From positions 124,001 to 188,000 of the forward strand of contig NZ_PKDG01000009.1 in assembly GCF_002863005.1 (NCBI RefSeq): a stretch of 64,000 nt of DNA. The letters run 5' to 3'. Of this stretch, positions 48,978-59,455 are shown one piece after another (the stretch's first letter is position 1; each line of letters begins with the position of its first letter). The notes under the pieces are model-generated. The model saw only the letters and a list, made by a program, of their open reading frames with translations. It did not search any database and was not told the origin of the DNA. The stretch comes from Pseudoxanthomonas sp. (lineage in GTDB: Bacteria > Pseudomonadota > Gammaproteobacteria > Xanthomonadales > Xanthomonadaceae). The translations under genes were made by a program, and so were the position numbers.

Positions 48978-49883
48978 TCAGCGCTCGATGCCGTGCTCGG
49001 CTTCGTAAGCCTGCATCTTCGCGATGGCGTCCAGCAGATACGCGTACCACGCCTTCTCGATCTCCTCGATCGGTCCGATCAGGCGTTCGAAGTCGGGCGT
49101 GGAGGCGCCCAGGGCGAGCAACTGTTTGTAAGCGCTGGCGTACCTCCCGTCCCGGTGGTGGAACAGGAAGTGCGAGAGACTCCAGTAGTGCAGGTAGTAC
49201 AGATTGACGTGCTGGTCGATGCCCGGGCCGCGGCCTTCCACCAGCTCCCGCAACGGGATGAAACGCAAGGCCGCGACGTCGGCGTCGAGGCTCCCCGTGA
49301 GCTTCATGCGCGACAGCCACCAGGTCGGATAGGTGTCGGGATCGCTGCGACCCGGGGTGAGCACACCGTTCTCTAGCCAGCTCGCGCCGAGATAGCCCGC
49401 GACGCCTTCGTTGGCCCACGCGGGCAACCGCCAGCCGGCGACTTCGGTGTTCAGTTGGTGCACGGCCTCGTGCAGCATCCAATGGTACGGGTTCGCGCTG
49501 CCGCTCCCGTAATACGCATAGCAGGCGGGCCGCAGGTAATAGGCTTCGGCCCATGGCCGGCTGCGGTTGTTGCGCGCGAACTCGTCCGCGTCGCGGTAGA
49601 GCACCAGGATCAGCGGCGTGGTCGACGGCGCCACATGGTCCGCGAACAGCGACAGGTAGGCGGCATGCAGGCTTTCCGCGGCGGCGGCGATCTCCTGGGT
49701 CTGCGCAGGCGTCGCCGTGCTGTGCACGTGGTAGTGCGCGGTCTGCAGGAGGCGTGCGCCGTCCGGGATCGATGCCTTGGGCACGGAAGCACGCTTCGGG
49801 GGTGCGGCCTTCCACACGATGACGCCGGCGACCGAAGTCGCCAGCGCCAGTGACGTCGCGACCAGCACGGTGCGACGCTTCAT
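48978..49883 (-). CDS. putative zinc metallopeptidase (HExxH), exported
   Basis: 301-residue protein with an N-terminal signal or anchor (LVATSLALATSVAGVIVW). It has HEAVH at residues 138-142 and a downstream glutamate in WANEGVAGYLG (E159), the gluzincin arrangement of zinc ligands, as in DUF1570-like proteins. The C-terminal region is TPR-like (YYLHYWSLSHFLFHHRDGRYASAYKQLLA). The start overlaps the stop of the acetyltransferase gene (ATGA). No substrate is known. Confidence 0.8.
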   Translation of the reverse strand: MKRRTVLVATSLALATSVAGVIVWKAAPPKRASVPKASIPDGARLLQTAHYHVHSTATPAQTQEIAAAAESLHAAYLSLFADHVAPSTTPLILVLYRDADEFARNNRSRPWAEAYYLRPACYAYYGSGSANPYHWMLHEAVHQLNTEVAGWRLPAWANEGVAGYLGASWLENGVLTPGRSDPDTYPTWWLSRMKLTGSLDADVAALRFIPLRELVEGRGPGIDQHVNLYYLHYWSLSHFLFHHRDGRYASAYKQLLALGASTPDFERLIGPIEEIEKAWYAYLLDAIAKMQAYEAEHGIER

Positions 49884-52585
49884 GCGGAGGCGGGCACCGG
49901 CAGGCTGACGTTCATCAGCGTGGGGTCGTCCGGGTCCAGCTTCACGGTGAAGCCCAGGCTTTCGCACATCGCGAGCATGGTGCGGTTCTCGCGCAGCACC
50001 TGGCCTTCGATCAGCTTCAGGCCCTGCCATTGCGCGTACTCGATCATGATCTGCATCAGCTTCCAGCCGATGCCGTGGCCCTTGAGGTCCGAGCGAACGA
50101 GGATGCCGTACTCGCCTTTTTCGTAGTTTGCATCCGCATGAAGGCGGACTGCGCCCAGCATCTCGTGGGTGCCCGGATGTACCGCGACCAGCGCGATCGA
50201 GCGCGCATAGTCGAGCTGGGTCAGGCGTGCGATGAACTCGTGGCTGAAATGGCGTACCGACTGGAAGAAGCGCAGGCGCAGGTCCTCGTCGGTGATGCGG
50301 GTGAAGAACTCGCGGAACATCGCGTCGTCTTCCGGCCGCACCGGTCGAACGAGCGCGGGCTGGCCGTCGGCGAGTTCGATGGTCCGCTCCCACTCCGTCG
50401 GATACGGGAAGATCGCGAAGCGCGGATGGCCGCGGCCCTTGTGCAATGCCCGGCCGCGCGCCACGGCGATGCGCGCGTCCACCGCGACCACGCCATCGCG
50501 GTCGGCGAGCAACGGGTTGATGTCGAGTTGCTGGATCTCCGGAATGTCCGCGGCCAGCTGCGCCAGCTTCACCAGTACCAGCGCGACGGCGCGCTCGTCG
50601 GCCGCCGGCACGTCGCGGTACGCCTTCAGCACGCGCGACACACGGGTGCGTGCGATCAGTTCGTGCGCCAGGCGCAGGTCCAGCGGCGGCAGGGCGACGG
50701 CCTGGTCGTTGATGACTTCCACCGCCGTGCCGCCACGGCCGAACGCGATCACCGGGCCGAACACGGGATCGTCGGCGATGCCGGCGATCAGTTCGCGCGC
50801 CTTCGGGCGCAGCACCGTCGGTTGCACCAGCACGCCTTCGATACGTGCCTCGGGCCGGCGTTCGCGCCCGCGCTGCAGGATGCCGGCGGCGGCTTCGCGC
50901 ACCGCGTGTGCGTTCGGCAGGTTGAGGCGCACGCCATCCACGTCCGACTTGTGCGGGATATCGGGCGAGAGGATCTTCACCGCCACCGTCCTGCCCTCGG
51001 CGAGCAGCGGGGCAGCGATGCGCGCGGCATCCTCGGCGTCGGTCGCGCGCCACAGCGGCGCCATCGGAATGCCGTAGGCGGCGAGCAGTTGCGTGGTGGC
51101 CAGCGGATCCAGCCAGGTCTGGCCGGCGTCCAGCGCGCTGTCCACCAGCGCGCGCGCCATCGCCACGTCGGGACTGAAGTCTTCCGGCAGGCTGGGCGGC
51201 GTCTCCATCAACGCGGCCTGCACCTCGCGGTGGCGCACCAGGTGCATGAAGCCGGCGACCGCATCGGACTCGTTCGGATAGCGCGGTATCTGGGCGGCGT
51301 CGAGGACGGCTTCGGCCTGGGGATCGTTACCCAGCCAGACGGTGAACACCGGCTTGCGCAGGCCGTGCGGAGGACGTTGCGACAGCACGCGCGTGACGGC
51401 ATGCGCCGCTTCCGATGACGACGACAGCACGGTCGGCACGTTGACCGCCAACAACGCGTCGTTGTCGGGATCGGCGAGCAGCGCTTCGATGGTCGCGGCA
51501 TAGCGGTCCGCGTCGATGTCGGTCAGCAGGTCGACCGGATTGGTACGCGACCAGCCCACCGGCAAGAGACGGTCCAGTGCATCGCGGGTGGCATCCGACA
51601 GTGTCGCCAGCGTGCCGCCCTGTTCGTACAGGTGGTCCACCGACAGCGCGCCGACCCCGCCGCCGTTGGTCAGGATCGCCAGTCGGCGGCCGTGGAACGG
51701 GCGTACCTGGCCCAGCGTGCGCGCAGCGGCGAACAGTTCGTGCAGCGAGCGCACGCGCAGCAGGCCGGCACGACGGAACGCTGCACCGTACACGGCGTTG
51801 GGACGCGCGAGATTCTGCGAATGCGTGCTGCCGGAAGGCGTCACCTGGGCGCGGCCGCCGTGGCCGGACTTCACCACGACCACGGGCTTGGTGCGCGCGG
51901 CCGCACGCGCGGCGGACATGAACTTGCGCGCGTCGCGGATCGCTTCCACATACAACAGGATCGCGCGCGTGCGGTGGTCGGTGGCGAAGTAGTCCAGCAG
52001 GTCGGCGAAGTCGACATCCAGTGCATCGCCCAGCGACACGACGGCGGAGAAGCCGACCGGTTGGCTCATGCTCCATTCCACCAGGCCGCCGGAAATCGCA
52101 CCGGATTGCGAAATCAGCGCGAGGTCGCCGGCCTTCGGGAAACGACTCGCCAGGCTGGCATTGAGGCGCGCATGCGGCGCGATCACGCCCAGGCAATTCG
52201 GACCCAACACGCGCAGGCCCTTCTCGCGCGTCAGCGCTTCCAGTTGCGCGGCCGGCGAACCGGGGCCGCTGCCCATCGCCGCGGTGAGCACGACCACGGC
52301 AGCCGCGCCTTTCTCCGCGGCTTCGGCGGCCAGCTGCGGCACCGTTGCCGCGGGGGTGGCGATCACGACCAAATCCGGCGTCCACGGCAGGTCGCGCAGG
52401 TGGCGCACCGTCGCGACGCCGTCCATCGGCGACGGATGCTTGTTGACCAGGCCGACGGGACCGGCGAAGCCGGCGTTGAGCAGGTTCTCCACCACCGCGC
52501 GGCCCACCGAGCGCGGACGCGACTGGCTGCCGACCACGGCGACGGCGCGTGGGCGGAAGATCGAGTCGAGGCGGTAGGTACTCAT
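49880..52585 (-). CDS. bifunctional acyl-CoA synthetase-like/GNAT protein (Pat-type acetyltransferase)
   Basis: 901-residue protein with an N-terminal NDP-forming acyl-CoA synthetase-like region: CoA-binding domain (AVAVVGSQSRPRSVGRAV, ISQSGAISGGLVEWS), central ligase domain, ATP-grasp domain (QLLAAYGIPMAPL, VAVKILSPDIPHKSDVDGVRLN), and a C-terminal GNAT domain (about residues 725-880; LVRSDLKGHGIGWKLMQIMIEYA). This is the Pat/YfiQ layout that acetylates lysines of acetyl-CoA synthetase and other proteins. By eye, the position of the phospho-histidine motif SHTG reads THSQ, so synthetase activity is doubtful. Confidence 0.92.
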   Translation of the reverse strand: MSTYRLDSIFRPRAVAVVGSQSRPRSVGRAVVENLLNAGFAGPVGLVNKHPSPMDGVATVRHLRDLPWTPDLVVIATPAATVPQLAAEAAEKGAAAVVVLTAAMGSGPGSPAAQLEALTREKGLRVLGPNCLGVIAPHARLNASLASRFPKAGDLALISQSGAISGGLVEWSMSQPVGFSAVVSLGDALDVDFADLLDYFATDHRTRAILLYVEAIRDARKFMSAARAAARTKPVVVVKSGHGGRAQVTPSGSTHSQNLARPNAVYGAAFRRAGLLRVRSLHELFAAARTLGQVRPFHGRRLAILTNGGGVGALSVDHLYEQGGTLATLSDATRDALDRLLPVGWSRTNPVDLLTDIDADRYAATIEALLADPDNDALLAVNVPTVLSSSSEAAHAVTRVLSQRPPHGLRKPVFTVWLGNDPQAEAVLDAAQIPRYPNESDAVAGFMHLVRHREVQAALMETPPSLPEDFSPDVAMARALVDSALDAGQTWLDPLATTQLLAAYGIPMAPLWRATDAEDAARIAAPLLAEGRTVAVKILSPDIPHKSDVDGVRLNLPNAHAVREAAAGILQRGRERRPEARIEGVLVQPTVLRPKARELIAGIADDPVFGPVIAFGRGGTAVEVINDQAVALPPLDLRLAHELIARTRVSRVLKAYRDVPAADERAVALVLVKLAQLAADIPEIQQLDINPLLADRDGVVAVDARIAVARGRALHKGRGHPRFAIFPYPTEWERTIELADGQPALVRPVRPEDDAMFREFFTRITDEDLRLRFFQSVRHFSHEFIARLTQLDYARSIALVAVHPGTHEMLGAVRLHADANYEKGEYGILVRSDLKGHGIGWKLMQIMIEYAQWQGLKLIEGQVLRENRTMLAMCESLGFTVKLDPDDPTLMNVSLPVPASA

Positions 52586-52652
52586 GGCGGGAAGGCGGTC
52601 TCCACGTGGCGGCTAGGGTAACGCGCCGCCTGTTGCGGGGGCATGCGCGCCG

Positions 52653-54362
52653 TCACGCGAGCTTGAGCGTGTCCGGGTAAGGCGGAGTATCCGGATAGTC
52701 GCCCGCCGCGAGGTGCGACTGAAGGTCGCGCCACCAGTCAGGCTGGAACAGCGCGCCGTGCGCGGCCTTCAGCGCCTTCGCCTGCGGCTCGGGCAGGCCG
52801 AGGAACTGCGGGAACCGCTCCGGGAACACATCACCGGCGTCCACATGGAACCACGGCGCACCGGCCATCTGTTCTTCGTAGCTCTCCGCCTGCGGCCAGT
52901 CGCGGAACCGGCAGTCGGTGACCAGCCGCAGTTCGTCGTAGTCGTAGAAGACCACGCGTCCGTGCCGGGACACGCCGAAGTTCTTCAGCAGCATGTCGCC
53001 GGGGAAGATGTTGTTGCGCGCCATGTCCTTGATGGCCTGCCCGTAGTCGAGCGCGGCGGCGCGCGCGGCCTCGGGCTTCTGCTCGCGCAGGTAGAGGTTC
53101 AACGGCCGCAACCGGCGCTGCACGTAGCACAGCGCGATGACGAGGTCGTCGCGGTCTTCGCTGATGCTCTGTGCGCAACTCTCGCGTAATTCCTGCAGCA
53201 AGGCCGGCGCGAACCGAGCACGCGGAAAGCGCAGGAAGCGGAATGCCTGCGTGTCCAGCAGCCGGCCGACGCGATCCAGGTGGAAGACCAGGTCGTACTT
53301 GTCTTCCACGTCCTGCCGGCTCATCGCCTTCGGATAGGCGAACCGGTCGCGAATCACCTTGAACACCAGCGGGTAGCTGGGCAGGGTGAATACCGCCATC
53401 ACCATGCCGGGCGTGCCTTCGGCATGCACCAGCCGTTCGTCCGGATGCGATGCGAAATGGTGGAAGAACGTGCGGTAGCGTTCGGTCTTGCCCTGCTTGG
53501 CGCGGCCGAGCACGGTGTAGATCTCGTCGATCGGCTTGCCCGGCAACAACGAGCGCAGGAACACCACCGCATCGCCGACCGTTGACAGGTCGGCGTGGAA
53601 ATAACTACGCGAGGTGCCGAACAGATGCGCCACGTCGGCGCGATGGGTCAGCACGGCTTCCGCCCTCAGCTGGCCGCCGTCGTTCACCAGCGCGATCACG
53701 CAGGGCGAGAACCGGTGTTCGCCGAACACCCGGCCGACCAGATAGGCGCGCCGCTCGCGGTAGAACACCGTGTCCAGCAGTTCGATGCCGCGCACCGGCT
53801 GCGCCCCCCAGTGCGCCAGGTCGTCCTGCAGCCGCACCGCGATCGCCGCCGCGCACCGGGTGCGGTGCGCATACGGCACGTCGAAGCCGTAGTCCGCCAG
53901 CACGCGCGCGAAGGTGTCGGTGGGCCGATGCTCGGAGACCGCGTAACTGTGGCGGGCGACGGGGTGGGTGATCGCGTCGGTGGGTTCCACATCGAGCGCG
54001 ACGAACTCCAGCGCCGGGTCCACGCCGCGGATGCGCAGGAAGCGGCGGCTCAGCGTGTTGTAGAAGGTCTTGTAGAGCTCGCGGTCGATCTGCCCGCTGA
54101 CCAACTTCTCGAACGCCGTACGTGCGGCGATCCACAGCGTCCGGTCATGGGCCTGTCCCAGCAGTACCGCCTGCAGCCGCAGTGCGCACTCGGCGATGCA
54201 TTGGTCGTACAGTTCGATGCGTTCGACCGCATCGGCGCGGGCCGCGGTCCAGTCCTGCGTCTCGAACCGGATCTTCGCGCGCCGGGTGATCTCGGCGAAG
54301 CGCGCGTGGTAATCCGCGAAGGCGTCGTGGATCAGGCGGACGATGGCGTCGGCGGGGACCAT
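52653..54362 (-). CDS. aceK: isocitrate dehydrogenase kinase/phosphatase
   Basis: 569-residue AceK. Family blocks include [39 protein letters not shown], the ATP-binding [56 protein letters not shown] and [18 protein letters not shown]. It reversibly phosphorylates isocitrate dehydrogenase to switch carbon into the glyoxylate bypass. ATG 54362 lies 7 bases after a TAACAT -10 element; GTG 54383 in frame is less likely. It follows the LysR gene by 30 bases. The icd gene nearby encodes the monomeric type, not the classical AceK substrate. Confidence 0.94.
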   Translation of the reverse strand: MVPADAIVRLIHDAFADYHARFAEITRRAKIRFETQDWTAARADAVERIELYDQCIAECALRLQAVLLGQAHDRTLWIAARTAFEKLVSGQIDRELYKTFYNTLSRRFLRIRGVDPALEFVALDVEPTDAITHPVARHSYAVSEHRPTDTFARVLADYGFDVPYAHRTRCAAAIAVRLQDDLAHWGAQPVRGIELLDTVFYRERRAYLVGRVFGEHRFSPCVIALVNDGGQLRAEAVLTHRADVAHLFGTSRSYFHADLSTVGDAVVFLRSLLPGKPIDEIYTVLGRAKQGKTERYRTFFHHFASHPDERLVHAEGTPGMVMAVFTLPSYPLVFKVIRDRFAYPKAMSRQDVEDKYDLVFHLDRVGRLLDTQAFRFLRFPRARFAPALLQELRESCAQSISEDRDDLVIALCYVQRRLRPLNLYLREQKPEAARAAALDYGQAIKDMARNNIFPGDMLLKNFGVSRHGRVVFYDYDELRLVTDCRFRDWPQAESYEEQMAGAPWFHVDAGDVFPERFPQFLGLPEPQAKALKAAHGALFQPDWWRDLQSHLAAGDYPDTPPYPDTLKLA

Positions 54363-54369
54363 GCGCGCG

Positions 54370-54375
54370 ATGTTA
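54370..54375 (-). promoter_or_regulatory. aceK -10 element, probable leaderless start
   Basis: TAACAT on the minus strand (54375-54370) is followed by 7 bases and then the aceK ATG (54362). The same spacing as for tatD, clsA and queF suggests a transcript without a 5' leader. Confidence 0.5.
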
Positions 54376-54392
54376 GCCGGCACGCGCTGGAG

Positions 54393-55271
54393 TCATCGCT
54401 CCACTGCGATGCCGGCCTGCTCCAGCAGCCAGCTGCGCACCTTGCGGAAACCGGGGTGCGCCAGGCTGCGTTCCGGATACACCAAGTAGTGGGCGAAGTC
54501 GGCCTGCAGCCGTTTCTTCGTCAGCGTCACCAGCCGCCCGGCCTTCACCAGCGGCTCGGCCAGCGTCCAGCGCGCCAGTGCCACGCCCACGCCTTGCGCC
54601 GCCGCCTGGTGCAGTGTCTCGGTGTCGTCGAACTGCGCGACATAGCGCGCCGGCGGCTGCCCGCCGAAATGCTCGAACCAGTCTTTCCATCGATTGGCCG
54701 GATCGCCCAGCAACGGCAACTTCGCCATCTGGTCCGGTGCCGGCCGGCCGTGCTGTTTCAGCAAGGCGGGGCTGGCGACCGGGGTGATCCATTCGTGGAA
54801 GAGAAACTCCGCGTGCACGTTCGGCCAGCGTCCACCGCCGAGCCGCAGCGCCAGGTCCACCGGCTCGCGCTCGAAATCCACCACGTGCGTGCTCGATTGC
54901 AGATTGAGGCCGAGCTCCGGATGCTGGGCCAGGAACGCCGGCAGGCGCGGCACCAGCCAGGCCGTGGCCATCGAAGGGATCAGGCTCAGCGTCACCGTGT
55001 GGTCGTTGCGCAACGTGGCGCGCCGCAGCGCATGCTCGATGGTGTCCAGCGGCCCGGAGATGGCATCGAAGAGGCGTTGGCCTTCCGGCGTCATCTCCAC
55101 GCCGCGAGGTCCGCGCGCCAGCAGCTTGTGGCCGAGCCGCTGCTCCAGCAGCCGCATGCGATGGCTCAACGCGCTGACGGTCAGGTGCATGGCCTCGGCG
55201 GCGCGGGTGAGGTTGCGCAGGCGCGCGGCCGTGACGAAGGCGTCCACCTGATCCAGCGGCAGTCGGCTCAT
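54393..55271 (-). CDS. LysR-family transcriptional regulator (GcvA-like)
   Basis: 292-residue LysR regulator. The winged-helix domain begins LPLDQVDAFVTAARLRNLTRAAEAMHLTVSALSHRMRLLEQRLG and is of the GcvA/AmpR subtype (MTPEGQRLFDAI). The C-terminal effector domain includes HAEFLFHEWITPVASPALL and GVGVALARWTLAEPLVKAGRLV. It is divergent from a 74-codon gene; the shared spacer holds two CTTG-N9-CAAG palindromes, one touching its own start codon, suggesting autoregulation. The effector is unknown. Confidence 0.93.
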   Translation of the reverse strand: MSRLPLDQVDAFVTAARLRNLTRAAEAMHLTVSALSHRMRLLEQRLGHKLLARGPRGVEMTPEGQRLFDAISGPLDTIEHALRRATLRNDHTVTLSLIPSMATAWLVPRLPAFLAQHPELGLNLQSSTHVVDFEREPVDLALRLGGGRWPNVHAEFLFHEWITPVASPALLKQHGRPAPDQMAKLPLLGDPANRWKDWFEHFGGQPPARYVAQFDDTETLHQAAAQGVGVALARWTLAEPLVKAGRLVTLTKKRLQADFAHYLVYPERSLAHPGFRKVRSWLLEQAGIAVER

Positions 55272-55352
55272 CTTGAATCCACCTCAAGGCTGGCTTGCGG
55301 AGCTTTCGCTTTTTCGGGGCCGATCATGCGCCTACCTTGGGAGTCCTTCAAG
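55272..55352. promoter_or_regulatory. Two LysR-type CTTG-N9-CAAG boxes
   Basis: CTTG-N9-CAAG occurs at 55272-55288 and again at 55336-55352, 64 bp apart centre to centre, in the 109-base divergent spacer. Each contains the T-N11-A motif of LysR binding sites (T55274/A55286 and T55338/A55350). The spacing is about six helical turns, suiting a regulator tetramer bound across the spacer. Confidence 0.65.
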
Positions 55353-55380
55353 CCGGACACCGGCGCCACGGAGCAGTCCC

Positions 55381-55605
55381 ATGCAAACCGGAATCAGGAA
55401 GCAGTGGTGGCAGCAGCTGGGTGGAATGAGCCAGGGCATGCTGTTCCTGCAGGGTCATGTCGCCCACACCGACAGCCCGCCGCACGAACCCGCCCACCGG
55501 CACCATGTCCACGATGCGCCAGGCCTGGCCCGGCGTCGCGAAGCGGTGCAGCGGCTCGGCGCACGGCGGCTGCGTGCGATGACCTCGTTGTCGCTGTTCC
55601 GCTGA
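55381..55605 (+). CDS. hypothetical small protein, 74 aa, divergent from LysR
   Basis: Short basic protein starting MQTGIRKQWWQQLGGMSQGMLFLQ, followed by a His-rich stretch (HVAHTDSPPHEPAHRHHVHD) and an Arg-rich end (RRREAVQRLGARRLRAM). No membrane segment or known domain is recognised. The upstream in-frame extension to 55273 overlaps the operator region and is not chosen. Its position opposite a LysR gene makes it the likely regulated target. The histidine cluster could bind metal, but that is speculative. Confidence 0.55.
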   Translation: MQTGIRKQWWQQLGGMSQGMLFLQGHVAHTDSPPHEPAHRHHVHDAPGLARRREAVQRLGARRLRAMTSLSLFR

Positions 55606-55689
55606 GCGCCCGCCAGCGTGGGAGCCCTTCACGTAGATCGAAGCTTCGCGCGCGGACAGCTGGCGAGTCTGTGTCCGCATGAAACACAA

Positions 55690-55710
55690 CGCCCGGCACA
55701 GGGCCGGGCG
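55690..55710 (-). terminator. Terminator after icd
   Basis: 8-bp stem CGCCCGGC/GCCGGGCG (55690-55697 and 55703-55710), 29 bases after the icd stop, followed on the minus strand by GTTGTGTTTC. Confidence 0.7.
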
Positions 55711-55738
55711 CTGGATGCGGCGGAGAAAGCGATAGACC

Positions 55739-58006
<2,268 letters not shown>

Positions 58007-58135
58007 TCAGCGCGCCATTGTCGCGTGTCGCCGCACGCAGGGCAAAACGAGGGGGTATGGTAACCTGCCAGTACCACGTCGGGCGTACCAGAAGGCGGAC
58101 TTGGAGCATCAGTGTCCGCGGCATCCGCATAGAAG

Positions 58136-58163
58136 AACAGGCGTGGAGACATCCACGCCTGTT
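58136..58163 (-). terminator. Terminator after the double-glycine peptide gene
   Basis: Perfect 12-bp stem AACAGGCGTGGA/TCCACGCCTGTT (58136-58147 and 58152-58163) with loop GACA, followed on the minus strand by CTTCTATG. It ends the peptide gene, 29 bases after its stop. The core GCGTGGA-N4-TCCACGC is shared with the hairpin at 58447-58470. Confidence 0.8.
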
Positions 58164-58191
58164 CATGCATCGGATGAGGCAGCAGTTCTGC

Positions 58192-58356
58192 TTATTTCAG
58201 ACAGATGCCGGTCGTGATGCAGACCCATACCTTCAGAGCCCCGTTGCTTACGGGACTTACGAGCTCTTCAGTCGAATCTACTGTAGCGGTGACGTCCGAA
58301 AAGTCTGCTGCACCACCGGAAATCAGCGCCAATTCGGATTCATTCAATACTTTCAT
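58192..58356 (-). CDS. bacteriocin-like peptide precursor with double-glycine leader
   Basis: 54-codon gene too short for a standard ORF list. The product starts [15 protein letters not shown], a textbook double-glycine leader (hydrophobic residues at -4, -7 and -12, Glu at -8, GG at -2/-1). The predicted mature part is 39 residues, begins [18 protein letters not shown], and ends [12 protein letters not shown] with two cysteines six apart, suitable for a disulfide or thioether. ATG 58356 has AAAGGA 6 bases upstream. Its base composition is near 50% GC, well below the neighbours. No dedicated C39-peptidase transporter or immunity gene is adjacent, so its role (bacteriocin, signal or orphan) is inferred from the leader only. 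Confidence 0.8.
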   Translation of the reverse strand: MKVLNESELALISGGAADFSDVTATVDSTEELVSPVSNGALKVWVCITTGICLK

Positions 58357-58446
58357 CGTCATTCCTTTGGTTAAGTCCCTCAGTGGGACGAATCAGCATC
58401 GCTGGCATCATCGCGCTTGGCAACTAACATTAGTGACAAAAAAAAG

Positions 58447-58470
58447 CGGGCGTGGATTCCTCCACGCCCG
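58447..58470 (-). terminator. Strong terminator after the lipoprotein gene
   Basis: 10-bp stem CGGGCGTGGA/TCCACGCCCG (58447-58456 and 58461-58470) with a 4-base loop, then CT8 on the minus strand (T run 58445-58438). It ends the LysM-lipoprotein operon and insulates the peptide gene downstream. Confidence 0.93.
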
Positions 58471-58511
58471 AGCTTGCCCCACACACGTGGGAGAGAGACT
58501 TGCCTTGCGGG

Positions 58512-58991
58512 TTACTTGACTTCGAACTCTGTCACGCCGGCCGACGTACCGTTGAGCGTGGCTTCGAACTTGTACTTGCCAGCCGGCAGTCCATCAGGCT
58601 TGGAGATGCTGAAGGTCGCCACGCCGGGGCCAGTGGTGTTGAGGGTCTTGGTTTCCTCGCTGACCGTCTGGCCATCCTGAAAGGTCCACTTGGACGCCAG
58701 CATCGCGCCATTGGCGGCACCATCGGTCGCCACGGATGCATAGATGGTGTCCTTCGGTGCAAACGTGGTCGCAGCGGTTGTTACTTTCTGTTCGGCGTCG
58801 ACGGCATTACCCAGCGTCACGCCCGTCACCGACACGACCGCAGGCGCCGGCTCCATCGGCGCGGGAGCCGGGGCCGGCTCCACCACGGCAGGAGGCGCGG
58901 CGACTGGCTCTTCCTTCTTTTTGCAGCCCACCAGGGCTACGGTGCCGATCATGGCGGCGGCGAGGGCATAGGCGGTGCGATTCTGCTTCAT
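58512..58991 (-). CDS. proline-rich lipoprotein, 159 aa
   Basis: Signal peptide with lipobox VALVGC (Cys near residue 23), then KKKEEP and an Ala/Pro spacer, then a beta-rich domain of about 105 residues starting VTGVTLGNAVDAEQ and ending FEATLNGTSAGVTEFEVK, which reads like a small Ig-like or stress-type fold. A function is not recognised. It follows the LysM gene by 35 bases on the same strand, suggesting an envelope unit. It is weakly GC-depressed compared with neighbours. Confidence 0.82.
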   Translation of the reverse strand: MKQNRTAYALAAAMIGTVALVGCKKKEEPVAAPPAVVEPAPAPAPMEPAPAVVSVTGVTLGNAVDAEQKVTTAATTFAPKDTIYASVATDGAANGAMLASKWTFQDGQTVSEETKTLNTTGPGVATFSISKPDGLPAGKYKFEATLNGTSAGVTEFEVK

Positions 58992-59026
58992 GGATTCGGT
59001 TCCTTTTGAATGGAGATGTGGAGCGC

Positions 59027-59347
59027 TCAAGCGTCGCTCGGCTTGGGCGGAAGCTTGATGACCTGGCCTGGAAAGATGCGATCGGGATCGTCGATGACGT
59101 CGCGATTGGCTTCGAAGATCTGCTTCCAGGCATTGGCGCTGCCAAGATGTTCCTTCGCAATCTTGGACAGCGTATCGCCCTTCTCCACCGTGTAAGCGAT
59201 CTCGGTGGCAGGCGTCACGTCTTCCACCTGACCAGATGCCGCGAATCCTTCCTTGACGTTTGAAAAGTCAGGCGCCTGCTTCACCTCACCCGAGGTAGCG
59301 AAACCTTCTTTCACGTTGGAGAAGTCGGCTTTCTTCTCTGTGCTCAT
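59027..59347 (-). CDS. LysM domain protein with duplicated N-terminal motif
   Basis: 106-residue protein with a C-terminal LysM domain (YTVEKGDTLSKIAKEHLGSANAWKQIFEANRDVIDDPDRIFPGQVIKLP) that binds peptidoglycan; the layout resembles YgaU-type proteins but has no BON domain. The N-terminal part repeats ADFSNVKEGFATSGEV and PDFSNVKEGFAASGQV. No signal peptide is seen, so it may be cytosolic or exported in an unusual way. ATG 59347 follows AAGGGTGG; the GTG at 59356 is an alternative. The lipoprotein gene follows 35 bases later. Confidence 0.87.
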   Translation of the reverse strand: MSTEKKADFSNVKEGFATSGEVKQAPDFSNVKEGFAASGQVEDVTPATEIAYTVEKGDTLSKIAKEHLGSANAWKQIFEANRDVIDDPDRIFPGQVIKLPPKPSDA

Positions 59348-59455
59348 TGCAACCACCCTTCCTGGCGGGCTGTGGGATGAGCAGAGCGTTGCACGTGCCT
59401 TGTTAAGAATCCATAGCGCGTGCGTGAAATCGCTTCTATTGTTAGCTGAGTGACG

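Noticed and set aside
53595-55682. 695-codon plus-strand frame opposite aceK and lysR
   Set aside because: Antisense shadow; low-complexity Arg/Gln/His content.
58018-58374. 118-codon plus frame overlapping the peptide gene
   Set aside because: Antisense to the peptide gene; basic, with no family and no start signal.
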